A stretch of 64,000 nucleotides of DNA from JBDUDK01 sp040002995 (GCA_040002995.1 JBDUDK010000043.1:1-64000), one strand, 5' to 3'; shown: positions 40,925 to 49,454, numbered from the stretch's first letter. The notes: generated by a model not told the origin, from the sequence alone. Numbers and translations: made by a program.

Positions 40925-41977
40925 TCACGAGTGCACGTCGTTCCACAGGGGCAGTTCGGGTGGCCGGCTCTCGAGGGGGAAGTAGCCGGGCAGAGCGTCG
41001 ACACTGACGTCGAGGTAGACCTTGGCTTCCGGAGGTTGGGCGAATCGGCCGTGACTCCAACGGACCTCGACGTGGCCCTGTACGACTCGCTCTGTGCGTG
41101 TCGGCCGGTGCTCGCAGACGGCGGTCCAGTCGACCCGAGGCTGGCCCGCGGTGGCCGCGGCGATGTCGAGCCGGCGAAAGCGAAAGAACTGCCGCCAGTC
41201 CCACGGGCTGGCCACCCGGAAACGTAGAGCCCTCGTGTCGTCGGCACCGAGCAGGAAGTAGGGAGCGTTACCGATACGCAGAAGGCGCCACAGCATCGCC
41301 TCGGCCGCCCCGGTGCTCGACCCTTCGATGCTGGCCCGCCACCGTTGTGCCGACGCGCGGCTGACCGCGGCGCAGAACGACGCGTGGACCGACTCGACGC
41401 CCGGCGGGTACCTCGGCCCGGGCAGGGCTCGGCGCAGCACTTGGCGCTGTTCGGTGGTGAGATCTCGCACGTCGGAGGGAAGTGCGGAGAGTTCGACGGC
41501 ATCACGACACGCTCGATAGAGCGCCTGATACTCAGCGGTGGCCACGAGGGCATACCAGTCGGACCGATCCCAGGTTCCGTGGGTGGCGAGCAGCCCGTCG
41601 AACACGCGCGCCGGTGATGCGTTGGTGATGTTCGCCGAGAAGTACTTGCAGCTGATGAGGTAGACGTGATCGATTCGCAGATCGATCGGAGCGACTTCGT
41701 CGCCGGGCGGTCGGCGTCCACCGGTCCACTCGATCACCGCAGGAGGACGGCCTCGCAGAGCATCGCCGGCGCGCAGGAAGGCCCGCCCGTTCCTAAAGGC
41801 GGTGGAGAACTCGGTGGCGAATCTGCCGTCGTGCAACAAATGGCTCAGGTGGTCCCACGTTGCCTCATTCAGTTGGAGCTCAAGGGGACGAGTGGCTATC
41901 GCCTCGGCGGCAGTGGGAAACGGAAGCATGCCGAGGGCGGTGGCGAGCTCGGTGACGGTTGTGCGGTCATCGGGCAT
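40925..41977 (-). CDS. Unknown 350-residue protein, candidate PD-(D/E)XK nuclease of a methyltransferase operon
   Basis: I do not recognise a named family. Residues about 50-120 contain EFSTAFRNGRAFLRAG, RGRPPAVIEWTGG, PIDLRIDHVYLISCKYFS. The Glu, the Asp after Pro-Ile, and Ser-Cys-Lys could be a variant PD-(D/E)XK catalytic set; the following NASPARVFDGLL is polar and helical. The C-terminal half has FRVASPWDWRQFFRFRR. ATG at 41977 overlaps the 121-residue gene by 11 bases. With the methyltransferase upstream, a restriction endonuclease role is the simplest reading, not proven. Confidence 0.7.
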   Translation of the reverse strand: MPDDRTTVTELATALGMLPFPTAAEAIATRPLELQLNEATWDHLSHLLHDGRFATEFSTAFRNGRAFLRAGDALRGRPPAVIEWTGGRRPPGDEVAPIDLRIDHVYLISCKYFSANITNASPARVFDGLLATHGTWDRSDWYALVATAEYQALYRACRDAVELSALPSDVRDLTTEQRQVLRRALPGPRYPPGVESVHASFCAAVSRASAQRWRASIEGSSTGAAEAMLWRLLRIGNAPYFLLGADDTRALRFRVASPWDWRQFFRFRRLDIAAATAGQPRVDWTAVCEHRPTRTERVVQGHVEVRWSHGRFAQPPEAKVYLDVSVDALPGYFPLESRPPELPLWNDVHS

Positions 41978-42332
41978 CGACAGAGACGTCCTCGAAGATG
42001 GGACTAAGAGGAAGTTCTAGGGCGAAGCGGTCGAGCTCGAGCGCATGGTCGGTCCATACCGGTTCGTCACTGAAGATATTGAGCTTGCGCTCAGTGGCAT
42101 CGATCCACGCGACGATCGCCTCTTCCCAATCCTGCGCTTGTAACGCAACGCGAATCCGCTGTAGTTGAGCGGGCGTGCATTCCGAGGGGCGGAGTTGGGC
42201 CACGAGATGCAGGATCAAGACGCGTGTGAGCATTTCGGGGGTGCTCGCGACAAACACCAACTGCTCTTCGCCCGGCACCAACGCATAAGAGACGCCGCGC
42301 TGATGCGAAAGGGCGGGGTCGTAGACGCTCAT
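41967..42332 (-). CDS. Unknown 121-residue protein in the methyltransferase operon
   Basis: The protein reads YDPALSHQRGVSYALVPGEE, then helical VASTPEMLTRVLILHLVAQL, TPAQLQRIRVALQAQDWEEAIVAWIDAT, and an acidic end. There is no cysteine cluster, helix-turn-helix or membrane segment. It is coupled by ATGA to the methyltransferase and by an 11-base overlap to the 350-residue gene, so it is probably a subunit or partner of the same system. Confidence 0.7.
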   Translation of the reverse strand: MSVYDPALSHQRGVSYALVPGEEQLVFVASTPEMLTRVLILHLVAQLRPSECTPAQLQRIRVALQAQDWEEAIVAWIDATERKLNIFSDEPVWTDHALELDRFALELPLSPIFEDVSVDAR

Positions 42333-43813
42333 GGCTTGCGCCACGTGCCGTCGGCATAGCTCGCGAGTAGGCGCTGGCTGTCGTCGCTCGTGATCTCCAC
42401 GACGTCGAACACGGGGAAACGGCGGCGGGCGTCGCGCCCGGTAACGGCCTGGAGGGCCTTGGCCCCCGCACTGTTCTTCGTGGGCAAGTCGGTAGTGAGC
42501 AAGACGAGGCGAGAATCGGGGCGGGTGTGGCTGAGCACGCTCGCCTTGCCGAGTGCTTTCCACAACGCGTCGGCCCGCCGCAGCCCTCCTCGGGTGGACG
42601 CGAATGCCCCCGACACATCGAAGAGCCACTCGCGGCCCCGCCGGTCGAGCGTGACCAGGCTGATGTCCACACCCGCATCGAGACGCTTGTTCCGATCGAT
42701 GATCTGGAAACCCGACTCCTCGAGGAGCCACTCCGCGAGTTCACGGGCCCGCCGTCCTTCACGTCGTGCCCGCGACTGGAAATGCTCGTCGGTGTCGACG
42801 TTCGCGGGCAGCGCGGCGATCTTGGGCCGCTCGAAGCTCCGGCCCCGGCGCACCTGCTGAAGACGCTCATGACTTTCGGCGGCGATCCGCGCCTCCGCAG
42901 TCACGACATAGTCGGGGTCGGTGTCGAAGCCGACGTAGTGACGATCGGTGCGAATTGCCGCGATCGCGGTGGTGCCTGACCCCATGAACGGGTCGAGGAC
43001 GAGATCACCGACGTACGTGTAGAGCTCGATGAGCCGCTGCGGCAGTTCGACGGGAAACGGTGCGGGGTGGTTCACCCGGTTCGCGCTCTCGGGGGCGATA
43101 TCCCAAACGTCGGTGGTGGCGTCGAGGAATTCGTCGCGATAGATCGAAGCCTCCGATGGACGGCCCTGCTCAGCGCGCCGGCGCGGCTCAATGGCGCGGT
43201 CGAAGCGGAGCTTCGAACCGACGATGATGCGCTCGGTGAGATCGCGCAGCACGGGGTCTCCGGGCTTTTGATAGGTGCCCCACGCGCAGTTGCCTGCCGC
43301 GCCCCTCGCCTTTTGCCAGATCACTTCACCGCGCAACAGCAACTCGAGGTCTTCGAAGATGTCGATGATGTCGCGCGACAGCGATCGGTACGGCTTGCGG
43401 CCCAGGTTCGCGACGTTGACCGCGATGCGACCGCCGGGCTCGAGGGCCTCGACGCCTGCCTTGAACACGCCGTGGAGCATGTCGAGATAGCGCTCGTAGC
43501 TCGCGGGCACGTGGCCTTGGCCGACGGCCGTTTCGTACTCCTTGCCCGCGTAATACGGCGGCGACGTGACGACGAGCGCCACCGAGTTCGGCGCCCATGT
43601 GTCGACGCGCTCACGCATGTCGCCCAACCACACACGATCGACCGACGGCCATACGGAGGGGTGCGCCACCTCATCGCTCTTCTGGATCTTGGGCGGCTTG
43701 AAGCGGCGATAGAACTCGGACGCGTCGTGGTTCTCCCTGCGGCCCACTCCGAACGTGGATGTGGAGGTGCCGCGCCGGCGCGTCTCACCCGAGGCCGGCG
43801 ATGCGTCGGTCAT
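42329..43813 (-). CDS. Beta-class DNA methyltransferase with extra C-terminal domain
   Basis: This 494-residue protein is a methyltransferase in order IV...I: catalytic motif LVVTSPPYYAGKEYE near residue 82 and SAM motif VLDPFMGSGTTAIAAIRTDRHYVGFDTD near residue 277. TSPPY favours N4-cytosine methylation; N6-adenine is possible. The last 150 residues form a separate domain (ELAEWLLEESGFQIIDRN, DAGVDISLVTLDRRGREWLFDVSGAF) reminiscent of a restriction-like fold with a changed active site. ATG at 43813 has AGGA upstream. It is followed by two coupled genes. Confidence 0.9.
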   Translation of the reverse strand: MTDASPASGETRRRGTSTSTFGVGRRENHDASEFYRRFKPPKIQKSDEVAHPSVWPSVDRVWLGDMRERVDTWAPNSVALVVTSPPYYAGKEYETAVGQGHVPASYERYLDMLHGVFKAGVEALEPGGRIAVNVANLGRKPYRSLSRDIIDIFEDLELLLRGEVIWQKARGAAGNCAWGTYQKPGDPVLRDLTERIIVGSKLRFDRAIEPRRRAEQGRPSEASIYRDEFLDATTDVWDIAPESANRVNHPAPFPVELPQRLIELYTYVGDLVLDPFMGSGTTAIAAIRTDRHYVGFDTDPDYVVTAEARIAAESHERLQQVRRGRSFERPKIAALPANVDTDEHFQSRARREGRRARELAEWLLEESGFQIIDRNKRLDAGVDISLVTLDRRGREWLFDVSGAFASTRGGLRRADALWKALGKASVLSHTRPDSRLVLLTTDLPTKNSAGAKALQAVTGRDARRRFPVFDVVEITSDDSQRLLASYADGTWRKP

Positions 43814-43816
43814 GGC

Positions 43817-43948
43817 TCACTTCCTGGCGTCGAGGTGGGTAACGAACATGTGTTCGATAATAGTCGAGGCCATGCCGACATTACGCGCCCTGTCGCGGGC
43901 GAAACGCGAGGCCCTAGCCTGCAGCTCGGGAGGCAGCCATGGCCACAT
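43817..43948 (-). CDS. Possible 43-residue ORF upstream of the methyltransferase
   Basis: This short frame, MWPWLPPELQARASRFARDR to HMFVTHLDARK, ends three bases before the methyltransferase start and looks helical and protein-like. It overlaps the start of the UBP zinc-finger gene on the other strand by ten bases. It may be a small leader gene of the operon or chance; no ribosome-binding site stands out. Confidence 0.3.
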   Translation of the reverse strand: MWPWLPPELQARASRFARDRARNVGMASTIIEHMFVTHLDARK

Positions 43949-44232
43949 GTCTTCACCTTGACCAGATACGCCCTGTACAGCCCTCTTCCGTCGGGTGCGA
44001 GGACTGTCTCGCCCTCGGTCGACACGACTGGGTTCACCTGCGGGTGTGCCAGACGTGCGGGCACGTCGGATGCTGTGACAACTCACCGGGAAAGCACGCG
44101 ACGAAGCATCACCGCACGGTGGCCCACCCGATCATTCGCTCGTTCGAACCCGGGGAGGATTGGTATTGGTGCTACCCGGACGAGCTCATGTTCGAGCTGG
44201 CCGGCGCGCCTCCGGCGCCCTCGCATTCCTGA
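43939..44232 (+). CDS. UBP-type zinc-finger protein
   Basis: This 97-residue protein has the ZnF-UBP cysteine/histidine set: CLHLDQI, CEDCLALG, HLRVCQTCGHVGCCDNSPGKHATKHH, and a closing aromatic stretch GEDWYWCYPDELMF. In eukaryotes this domain binds ubiquitin C-termini; bacterial stand-alone versions are common in Actinobacteria and their role is unknown. ATG at 43939 follows GGGAGG. It reads divergently from the methyltransferase operon. Confidence 0.9.
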   Translation: MATCLHLDQIRPVQPSSVGCEDCLALGRHDWVHLRVCQTCGHVGCCDNSPGKHATKHHRTVAHPIIRSFEPGEDWYWCYPDELMFELAGAPPAPSHS

Positions 44233-44270
44233 TCAGGTGCATCTGGTCGCCTGCGCTTGCCCGCCTGCTC

Positions 44271-44299
44271 TTGACACGGACCGAACGCTGTTCTATAAC
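44271..44299 (+). promoter_or_regulatory. Sigma-70-type promoter of the TetR gene (likely leaderless)
   Basis: TTGACA at 44271-44276 and TATAAC at 44294-44299 are spaced exactly 17 bases. Transcription should start about 44306, at or one base before the ATG at 44307. No ribosome-binding site lies before that ATG, so the mRNA is probably leaderless. Confidence 0.75.
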
Positions 44300-44315
44300 T
44301 CTAACTATGTTAGAG
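44299..44315. promoter_or_regulatory. Operator-like inverted repeat over the TetR gene start
   Basis: CTCTAACTATGTTAGAG is a perfect inverted repeat (7-base arms, 3-base centre) that covers the end of the -10 box and the start codon. It is a natural site for autorepression by the encoded TetR protein. Confidence 0.75.
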
Positions 44316-44903
44316 CATCCCACCCGTGATCGGCGGACCGAACGCCATGAGGCGACGAGGGCCGAGATTCTCGCGGTTGCCTGGCAGGTGGCCAGGGCGG
44401 AGGGACTCGCCGCCCTTTCGCTTCGCGACATCGCGCAACGAGTTGGCATGCAGGCGCCGTCGTTGTACTCGTACTTCGCCTCGAAGAACGCGATCTACGA
44501 CGCGATGTTCGCCCAGGGCGCGGCCGAGTTCCTGAAGCGCGACCAACTGCTCGTGGCCACGGGCGACCCGTTGCAAGACCTCAAGGCGGGTATGCGGAAC
44601 TTCGTCGAGTTCTGCACCGAGGATCCCGCGCGCTACCAGTTGCTCTTCCAGCGCACGGTGCCCGGCTTCGAGCCGTCGGCCGAGTCGTTCGCTATCGCGG
44701 TGGCGGGCCTCCAAGCGGCAATGGACCGGTTGGCGCGGTTGGGATTCGATGACCCTGAGGTCCTCGACCTCATGACCGCGATCGGCACGGGACTCGCCGA
44801 TCAGCAGATCTCCAACGACCCGGGTGGTGACCGGTGGATCCGGCTCGTCGATGAGGCGATGGAGATGTTCTTTCAGCACGCGACGAATCGCAACAAGAAG
44901 TAA
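44307..44903 (+). CDS. TetR/AcrR family transcriptional regulator
   Basis: This 198-residue protein has an N-terminal TetR helix-turn-helix (ATRAEILAVAWQVARAEGLAALSLRDIAQRVGMQAPSLYSYFASKNAIYDAMF) and a C-terminal WHG-like ligand domain (FCTEDPARYQLLFQRTVPGFE). ATG at 44307 starts right after the -10 box. It precedes the mycothiol-dependent-isomerase-like and metallohydrolase genes in the same direction and probably controls them. Confidence 0.93.
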   Translation: MLEHPTRDRRTERHEATRAEILAVAWQVARAEGLAALSLRDIAQRVGMQAPSLYSYFASKNAIYDAMFAQGAAEFLKRDQLLVATGDPLQDLKAGMRNFVEFCTEDPARYQLLFQRTVPGFEPSAESFAIAVAGLQAAMDRLARLGFDDPEVLDLMTAIGTGLADQQISNDPGGDRWIRLVDEAMEMFFQHATNRNKK

Positions 44904-44917
44904 GGACGGGCCCCGAA

Positions 44918-45673
44918 ATGACCGCAACCTCGACGTCGGTGAAGAACGTGGCGCTGTTTTCGCGCGCCGAGGCCGTGACGCTGGCGGCCACCGAGAACGA
45001 GCGGGCTCTCGACCAGCTGCGTTCATTGAGCGACGCCGACTGGTCGAATCCCACGGACTGCTCCGCGTGGAACGTTCGGGCGCTGGCGGGCCACGTGCTC
45101 GGCGGCATGGAGGGCTTCGCGAGCTTTCGTGAGTTCGTCCACCAGATGCGCGCAGGCAAGAAGGCCGCCGGCGACCGTCCCTTGATCGACGGCATGACCG
45201 AGGTGCAGGTACGTGAACGCGCCGGGCTCAGCCGAGATCAACTTCTTGCGCGCCTCGCTGACGTCGGGCCTCGCGCCGCCCGCGCCCGAGGGCGGATCCC
45301 GGATCTGTTGCGGCGGATGCCGCTCAAGCAGGACATGCCCGATGGCACCAAGGAGACGTGGGTCATGGGCTACCTCCTCGAAGTAATCCTCACCCGCGAC
45401 ACGTGGATGCACCGGATCGACATTTCTCGAGCGACGGGCCGCCCCCTCACGCTCACGTCCGACCACGACGGACGCATTGTCGCCGACGTCGTCGCCGAGT
45501 GGGGGCGTCGCCATGGGCAGCCCTTCCTGCTCCACCTGGAAGGGCCTGCCGGTGGCGAGTACGCCAGCGGCACCGGTGGTGAAGAGATCACTATCGATGC
45601 GATCGAGTTCTGCAGGATCCTTTCGGGTCGCGCCACCGGGGCCGGCCTACTCACCCAGGAGGTGCCGTTCTAA
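44918..45673 (+). CDS. Maleylpyruvate isomerase/DinB family protein
   Basis: This 251-residue protein has the N-terminal four-helix DinB-like domain with metal-type His residues (CSAWNVRALAGHVLGGMEGF, LLEVILTRDTWMHRIDIS). Actinobacterial members often use mycothiol as cofactor, as in maleylpyruvate isomerase. The substrate is unknown. It lies 14 bases after the TetR gene and is coupled by TAATG to the next gene. Confidence 0.85.
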   Translation: MTATSTSVKNVALFSRAEAVTLAATENERALDQLRSLSDADWSNPTDCSAWNVRALAGHVLGGMEGFASFREFVHQMRAGKKAAGDRPLIDGMTEVQVRERAGLSRDQLLARLADVGPRAARARGRIPDLLRRMPLKQDMPDGTKETWVMGYLLEVILTRDTWMHRIDISRATGRPLTLTSDHDGRIVADVVAEWGRRHGQPFLLHLEGPAGGEYASGTGGEEITIDAIEFCRILSGRATGAGLLTQEVPF

Positions 45674-46386
45674 TGGAGACCCGAGTGACCGAAGTGGCCG
45701 AGGGTATCTACCAACTCACGACCTACGTGCCCGAGGCCGATTTCAGCTTCAACCAGATTCTCGTCGCGGGCGAGGAGCCGCTCTTGTTCCACACGGGCCC
45801 GCGTCAGATGTTTCCGCTTGTCTCGGCGGCGGTGGCGGGGATCCTTCCGGCCGAATCGCTCCGGTGGATCACATTCGGCCACGTTGAGTCCGACGAGTGC
45901 GGCTCGATGAACGACTGGCTCCGGATCGCCCCTAACGCCACGGTCGCCCAGAGCATGATCGGATGCATGGTGTCGTTGAACGACTTGGCCGACCGAGCCC
46001 CGCGCGCTCTCGGCAGCGGTGAGGTGCTCGACATCGGCGGTCATCGCATGCGGTGGATCGACACTCCCCACGTCCCCCACGGTTGGGAAGCCGGCGTCCT
46101 CTATGACGAGACGACAAAGACCTTGCTCTGCGGGGACCTCTTCACCCGGACCGGCGCATTCGGCGCGACCACCACCGACGACATCGTCGGGCCGGCGAGC
46201 GCCGCCGAGGACATGTACTCGTCGTACTCACTTTCGCCGGTTAGTGGCGCCACTATTCGCGGGCTCGCGGATCTCGACGTCAAGACCCTCGCGCTGATGC
46301 ACGGACCCGCGTTCACCGGCGACTGCTCAGTGGCTTTGCGGGACCTCGCCGACGACATCGACAAACGGATTGTTGCGGCCGGTTAG
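45673..46386 (+). CDS. Metallo-beta-lactamase-fold (oxygen-binding di-iron-like) protein
   Basis: This 237-residue protein has FSFNQILVAGEEPLLFHTGPRQMFP, the metal motif FGHVESDECGSMNDWL (H-x-E-x-D as in flavodiiron proteins), DTPHVPHGWEAGVLYDETTKTLLCGDLF, and a late His in LALMHGPAF. There is no flavodoxin domain, so it is the di-iron part alone, possibly an O2- or NO-reactive or hydrolytic enzyme. It shares the TetR-led operon. Confidence 0.87.
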   Translation: METRVTEVAEGIYQLTTYVPEADFSFNQILVAGEEPLLFHTGPRQMFPLVSAAVAGILPAESLRWITFGHVESDECGSMNDWLRIAPNATVAQSMIGCMVSLNDLADRAPRALGSGEVLDIGGHRMRWIDTPHVPHGWEAGVLYDETTKTLLCGDLFTRTGAFGATTTDDIVGPASAAEDMYSSYSLSPVSGATIRGLADLDVKTLALMHGPAFTGDCSVALRDLADDIDKRIVAAG

Positions 46387-46393
46387 CACCCGC

Positions 46394-47032
46394 TCACGCT
46401 ATCCGCGGCCGGGCGCGCGGCGTCCGTATCGTCGGCGACTTCCGCGTCTTCTTCTTCGCCCGCGCCGTGACGCTTAGCTGCGAGGGCTTGTGACCATCGA
46501 CCGCGTCGGTTGGCATGTCGCCCGCGGCCGCCCGAACCTTGGCGAGGATGCGAAAGAGCGTCGCCAACTCCGCGTGGTCGAGCATCGGCAGACCGTGCTG
46601 CGCCTCGGCGATCGCCTGACACGACTGCTCGATGGCGCGGCGCCCCTTCGGGGTGATCCGCGCGAGGGTGGCCCGACGGTCGGTGGGATGCGCGACCCGC
46701 TTGGCCAGCCCGAGGCGCTCGAGCGTGTCGACCGTGCTCGTGACGCTGGTCGGATGCACGAGCAGCCGCTGGCTCAGCTTCCCGAGCGGCATCTCGCCGT
46801 TTCGGGAGAAGTAGAGCAAGGCCAACGCCTCGTGGCGCGCGTGGGTGAGATGGAGCGGTCGGAGCGCCCGATCACTCGATTGCCGAATGAGTTCCTCGGT
46901 GCGCAGGATCGAGAGAGCGGCGGCAAAACAGGGCCCATCCCACCCGTGCTTGCGCCAGTTCTCAGCCGCGGCGAGGATGGGATCAATAGGCTTGGCGCTG
47001 TCCACGAGTCGGGGACAGTACTCGCTCGACAC
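46394..47032 (-). CDS. MarR family transcriptional regulator
   Basis: This 212-residue protein has the winged helix-turn-helix LTHARHEALALLYFSRNGEMPLGKLSQRLLVHPTSVTSTVDTLERLGLAKRVAHPTDRRATLARITPKG, the MarR signature with its DRR wing. A basic Lys/Arg tail of about 40 residues follows. GTG at 47032. It reads divergently from the esterase gene with 88 bases between, so it probably controls that promoter. Confidence 0.92.
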   Translation of the reverse strand: MSSEYCPRLVDSAKPIDPILAAAENWRKHGWDGPCFAAALSILRTEELIRQSSDRALRPLHLTHARHEALALLYFSRNGEMPLGKLSQRLLVHPTSVTSTVDTLERLGLAKRVAHPTDRRATLARITPKGRRAIEQSCQAIAEAQHGLPMLDHAELATLFRILAKVRAAAGDMPTDAVDGHKPSQLSVTARAKKKTRKSPTIRTPRARPRIA

Positions 47033-47120
47033 GCTTGGCTCTCCTACAATCGGAGTACTAGAGTAAATTTCTCGCGAACGTTCTGGGGGACGTCTTCGCC
47101 GTACCTAGGAGGAATCCGCC
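47033..47120 (+). promoter_or_regulatory. MarR-esterase divergent promoter region
   Basis: This 88-base gap holds the inverted repeat CTCC-TACAATC-GGAG near 47040-47054, an A/T-rich AGTAAATTT patch, and CGAACGTTC, a perfect palindrome-like site, near 47075. AGGAGGAAT precedes the esterase ATG. MarR binding here is inferred from the layout. Confidence 0.5.
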
Positions 47121-48062
47121 ATGGCTCTTGACCCTGCTGCCGCGGCCCTACTCGATCAGATCGCTGCCATGGGAGTACCGGCGCTCAACGAGATGTCTCC
47201 CGAGGACGCGCGTCTGGCCGCCGTGGGATTTAACGAGCTCGCCGGACCGGGGGAGCCGGTCGCCGATGTGACGGACCGAACCCTGCCGGGTCCTGGCCAT
47301 GACATCCCCGTGCGGGTGTACACGCCCGCCGCCGACCGCAGCGCCTCCTTACCGTGCCTGGTCTATATCCACGGTGGCGGATGGGTGATCGGCTCTCTCG
47401 ACAGCACCGACGCGATCTGCCGCATCGTGGCCAACCGCGCCGGCTGCAAGGTGGTTTCCGTCGACTACCGGCTTGCACCGGAGCACAAGTTTCCCATCCC
47501 CTTCGACGACTGCTATGCCGCCCTGCAGGCAGTCCACGACAACGCCGCCGAGCTTGGTATCGACGCCGGGCGGTTGGCGGTGGGCGGCGATAGTGCCGGC
47601 GCCAACATCGCAACCGCGATGGCGCTCAAGGCCCGGGATGAACGTGGCCCGGCGCTCCGCTTTCAGCTGCTTGTGTACCCCGTCACCGACCACAGCTTCG
47701 ACACTCCGTCGTACAGCGAGAACGCCGACGGGTACCTGCTCACACGCGACATGATGCAGTGGTTCTGGTCGCACTACGTGTCTGGTCCCGCCGACAGTGA
47801 CAACCCTCTCGCCAGTCCGGCACGGGCCAAGGATCTGGGCGGTCTGCCACCGGCCATGGTCATCACCGCGGAGTTCGACCCGCTTCGCGATGAGGGCGAG
47901 GCTTATGCCGCCAAGCTCACGGCGGCCGGCGTCCCCTGTGAGCACACGCGCTACGACGGCCAGATCCATGCGTTCTGGCAGATGCCGGGGATCTTCCCTG
48001 CGGCGCACAAGGCGGCCGACGCGGCCGGCGCCGCCCTGCGCGCCGCCTTTGCGGCCAAGTAG
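47121..48062 (+). CDS. Alpha/beta hydrolase, hormone-sensitive-lipase type esterase
   Basis: This 313-residue esterase has the oxyanion motif YIHGGGWVIGS, the nucleophile in VGGDSAGANIA, the acid in TAEFDPLRDEG and the late His in GQIHAFW, the full HSL catalytic set. It hydrolyses short esters. Lying in a cluster with Baeyer-Villiger-type monooxygenases, it could open the esters or lactones they produce. AGGAGG precedes ATG at 47121. Confidence 0.93.
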   Translation: MALDPAAAALLDQIAAMGVPALNEMSPEDARLAAVGFNELAGPGEPVADVTDRTLPGPGHDIPVRVYTPAADRSASLPCLVYIHGGGWVIGSLDSTDAICRIVANRAGCKVVSVDYRLAPEHKFPIPFDDCYAALQAVHDNAAELGIDAGRLAVGGDSAGANIATAMALKARDERGPALRFQLLVYPVTDHSFDTPSYSENADGYLLTRDMMQWFWSHYVSGPADSDNPLASPARAKDLGGLPPAMVITAEFDPLRDEGEAYAAKLTAAGVPCEHTRYDGQIHAFWQMPGIFPAAHKAADAAGAALRAAFAAK

Positions 48063-48071
48063 CACAAGCGC

Positions 48072-49454
48072 TTAGCTAGGCCCCTCGATGCCCGCGGCCT
48101 TGCGTGCGTAGGAGGTCGCTCGGGCCATGTCGTAGTGGCGGCGCGTCACGATGCGCTGCGCGAACAACCCGCCGCCTGACTGCAGGTTCGTGACGAGGTG
48201 CCAACCGCCAAACGCGTCGGCGGTGAGATCGCGGATGGCGTGGAACAGCCGTAGCCGGTCTTCCGCGCTCACGTTGGTTCCCGTGTCCATGTACTTCTCG
48301 ACGAACGCACGCGTGTCGGGATTCTCGAGATCGGCGATCGACGGCGCCGTCAGCACTGAGCCTCCGGCGATGTCGTGGAGATTGCGCACCATCCGCCCGA
48401 ATTCCGCGGCGCCCTGATACTTCGCCGCGTTCGTGAACAATTCGTCGGGATAGTAAAAGCCCTCCGGCGTGGCCTTGGCGTGGGCCAGTGCCGCCTCCAT
48501 GCCGGCCCGCAACAGCGTGGCGTGGATGGCCATCTCGTCGATCTTTTCGCGAATGTGCGCGACCGCGGCCAGACCGTTGGCCTCGGCGATGAGCTGGGCC
48601 AGGCCCACGAGTTCGTCGGCCTGGTGGACCATCGCGGTGATGCCTCCCAAGCGTTCCCACAAGCCGAGCGAGTGGGCGAAGACCGCGGCGTTGGCCGTTT
48701 CACCGTCGAGGAAAACACGGTCGATGGGGACGAAGACATCGTCGAACACGACGAACCCGTCGGGCATGCTGGAGCGGCTGCTGACGGGGAAGTGCCGCAC
48801 GTCGTCGCCCTTGGGGTGATACGTGGTGTTGATGATGCTCACACCGGACGAGTTGACCGGCACGGCGCACGTGATGGCGTAGTCCTCTTCGCCGGGCTTC
48901 ATCGCCTTGGTCGGCATGACGAGTAGGTCGTGGCAGAGCGACGCCGCGCTGATGTGGAGCTTGGCCCCCCGGATGACGACCCCGTCGCTTTGGCGATCGA
49001 CGACGTGCATATACGCGTCGGGGTCCTCCTGGCGCGCGGGCGCCAGCGAACGGTTGCCCTTCGCGTCGGTGATGCACTCCGCGATGCGGACGTCGGCGGC
49101 GATGGCGTCGTCGACGTAGGCCTGTAAGCGGTCCTTGTAGACGGGATCCACGCCGGAGAGGCGCGGCGAAGCCGTGAGCAGCGTCATCAACGATTGGTAG
49201 GTGACGTTGAGCGCGAGATCCATCTGACCGATTACCGCGGCCCGCTCGCGCAATTCCTGCGGTGAACGCGGTGCGAGCACGAGCGGGTTCGTGGCGCCGG
49301 GCTCGGGGGAGTAGCAGCGGTCGTATCCAGCGGCGATGGCGCGCGCCGGGGTTTCGAACGCGGGCTCCAGCATCAGGTCCTTTATCCGCCGTCCTTCGAA
49401 GTAGGTGACGCGCCCATCGTCGAGCGTCGCCAGATACTGGTCGCCGGTCATCAT
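48072..49454 (-). CDS. HpaB-family flavoprotein (4-hydroxyphenylacetate 3-hydroxylase-like)
   Basis: This 460-residue protein follows the HpaB/4-hydroxybutyryl-CoA dehydratase family: MTGDQYLATLDDGRVTYFEG, ITDAKGNRSLAPARQEDPDAYMHVV, GVVIRGAKLHISAASLCHD, and the C-terminal ADAFGGWHLVTN. The cysteine pair that holds the 4Fe-4S cluster in the dehydratase is absent (GQMDLALNVTYQS at that place). So a reduced-flavin-dependent hydroxylase is more likely. Its ATG overlaps the monooxygenase stop (ATGA), giving a two-gene operon. Confidence 0.85.
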   Translation of the reverse strand: MMTGDQYLATLDDGRVTYFEGRRIKDLMLEPAFETPARAIAAGYDRCYSPEPGATNPLVLAPRSPQELRERAAVIGQMDLALNVTYQSLMTLLTASPRLSGVDPVYKDRLQAYVDDAIAADVRIAECITDAKGNRSLAPARQEDPDAYMHVVDRQSDGVVIRGAKLHISAASLCHDLLVMPTKAMKPGEEDYAITCAVPVNSSGVSIINTTYHPKGDDVRHFPVSSRSSMPDGFVVFDDVFVPIDRVFLDGETANAAVFAHSLGLWERLGGITAMVHQADELVGLAQLIAEANGLAAVAHIREKIDEMAIHATLLRAGMEAALAHAKATPEGFYYPDELFTNAAKYQGAAEFGRMVRNLHDIAGGSVLTAPSIADLENPDTRAFVEKYMDTGTNVSAEDRLRLFHAIRDLTADAFGGWHLVTNLQSGGGLFAQRIVTRRHYDMARATSYARKAAGIEGPS

